In this document: piece by piece, positions 63,634 to 64,000 of the stretch | How the letters are laid out: the number at the start of each line of letters is the position of its first letter | Position numbering within the stretch: the first letter of the stretch is position 1 | From: Peptoclostridium litorale DSM 5388 | GTDB taxonomy: Bacteria > Bacillota > Clostridia > Peptostreptococcales > Peptostreptococcaceae | Assembly (NCBI RefSeq): GCF_900141635.1 | Contig: NZ_FSRH01000012.1 | Location: 1 to 64,000 of the forward strand | Reading direction: 5' to 3' | DNA: 64,000 nt | Translations under genes and position numbers: made by a program | The notes under the pieces: model-generated | What the model was told of the DNA's origin: nothing | Seen by the model: only the letters and a program-made list of their open reading frames with translations | Databases searched by the model: none

Positions 63634-64000
63634 CTATATGCTCTCCACCATTGGGTCTATTGGATAGTCCCCGTCAAAGCATGCGCTGCAAAAGCTAAGC
63701 TTTCCATGGGTTGCAGATCTCATTCCATCTATTGATATGAATCTTAGTGAGTCCGCTCCTATTATCTCACATATCTTGTCCACAGGATTGCTTGAAGCTA
63801 TAAGCTTGCTCCTTCTTGGAGTGTCTATTCCGAAATAGCAAGAATACTTTACTGGCGGAGATGTTATTCTAAGGTGGACTTCCTTAGCCCCGGCCTTTCT
63901 TATGCTTTCTATGAGCTGCTTGGAAGTTGTTCCCCTGACTATTGAATCGTCAACAAGTATTACTCTTTTTCCCTTTATGACTTCCTTGAGAGGGTTTAGT
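63634..64000 (-). CDS. purF: Amidophosphoribosyltransferase, C-terminal part (runs off window)
   Basis: First committed step of purine synthesis. About 121 residues of the C-terminus to TAG 63634. PRPP-binding VILVDDSIVRGTTS, then RRSKLIASS and a terminal FCSACFDGDYPID typical of this enzyme with its late Cys ligands. It is followed by purM after 69 bases. Confidence 0.96.
   Translation of the reverse strand, partial: LNPLKEVIKGKRVILVDDSIVRGTTSKQLIESIRKAGAKEVHLRITSPPVKYSCYFGIDTPRRSKLIASSNPVDKICEIIGADSLRFISIDGMRSATHGKLSFCSACFDGDYPIDPMVESI

Noticed and set aside
1-64000. tRNA, rRNA, prophage, CRISPR or toxin-antitoxin system
   Set aside because: Looked for and not seen; no cloverleaf, CCA-ended sequence, integrase, cas gene or repeat array was recognised by eye.

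Overview
The window looks like chromosome from a strictly anaerobic, amino-acid-fermenting clostridium of the Peptostreptococcaceae type. The gene set and the 436-residue GrdB with Sec350 fit Peptoclostridium (Eubacterium) acidaminophilum or a close relative; that species name is an inference. The evidence is a selenocysteine-dependent glycine reductase operon, a clostridial-type glycine cleavage operon, one-carbon (folate) genes, several glycine riboswitches, sigma-54 promoters and low-GC coding.

Region 1 (1-8.1 kb, glycine Stickland metabolism). On the minus strand lie grdX-grdE-grdA-grdB and, beyond them, trxB. grdA and grdB each carry an in-frame UGA read as selenocysteine. Upstream of grdX are three consecutive cassettes, each made of a sigma-A-type promoter, a singlet glycine riboswitch and an intrinsic terminator. 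Facing the other way, a promoter and a tandem glycine riboswitch lead into a Dam-family methyltransferase homologue whose catalytic DPPY motif is APPY, then a small ORF and an unrecognised 190-residue protein.

Region 2 (8.1-13.2 kb, malate). A 2-hydroxycarboxylate:cation symporter and a malic enzyme share a strand with a CitA/DcuS-type sensor kinase and its response regulator. They probably import and oxidise malate or a similar acid.

Region 3 (13.2-32.4 kb, sigma-54 regulon). An 11-ORF Mrp/Mbh-type cation antiporter operon has three antiporter-like large subunits and a split mrpE. Next come a sigma-54 activator, a YjiH-type membrane protein, a guanidino-compound ureohydrolase, a sodium:solute symporter with a 43-residue companion protein, a 65-residue membrane protein, and two chemoreceptors. 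I find -24/-12 promoters before the antiporter operon, the ureohydrolase, the symporter and, divergently, the small protein/chemoreceptor pair. Together they suggest sensing, Na+-coupled uptake and hydrolysis of one nitrogen-rich substrate, with an ion-gradient machine under the same sigma factor.

Region 4 (32.6-43.9 kb, folate and one-carbon). A folate operon (nucleotidyltransferase, folE, folP, folB, folK) is followed by gcvT-gcvH-gcvPA-gcvPB-folD-fhs behind a tandem glycine riboswitch. At the end of this block is a 102-codon gene with an in-frame UGA in a Cys-Ala-Thr-Sec motif, a candidate small selenoprotein that ordinary ORF calling would miss.

Region 5 (44.3-55.3 kb, mixed). NlpC/P60 hydrolase, SDR reductase, copper-amine-oxidase-like surface protein, FtsA-like ATPase, an unknown 363-residue protein, HAD phosphatase, cob(I)alamin adenosyltransferase and a zinc/manganese ABC importer.

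Region 6 (55.3-64 kb, purines). purL, purH, purD, purN, purM and the 3' end of purF on the minus strand. Purine synthesis uses the glycine and formyl-tetrahydrofolate made by regions 1 and 4.

I saw no rRNA, tRNA, CRISPR array, insertion sequence or prophage. All calls are by eye; no database was searched.
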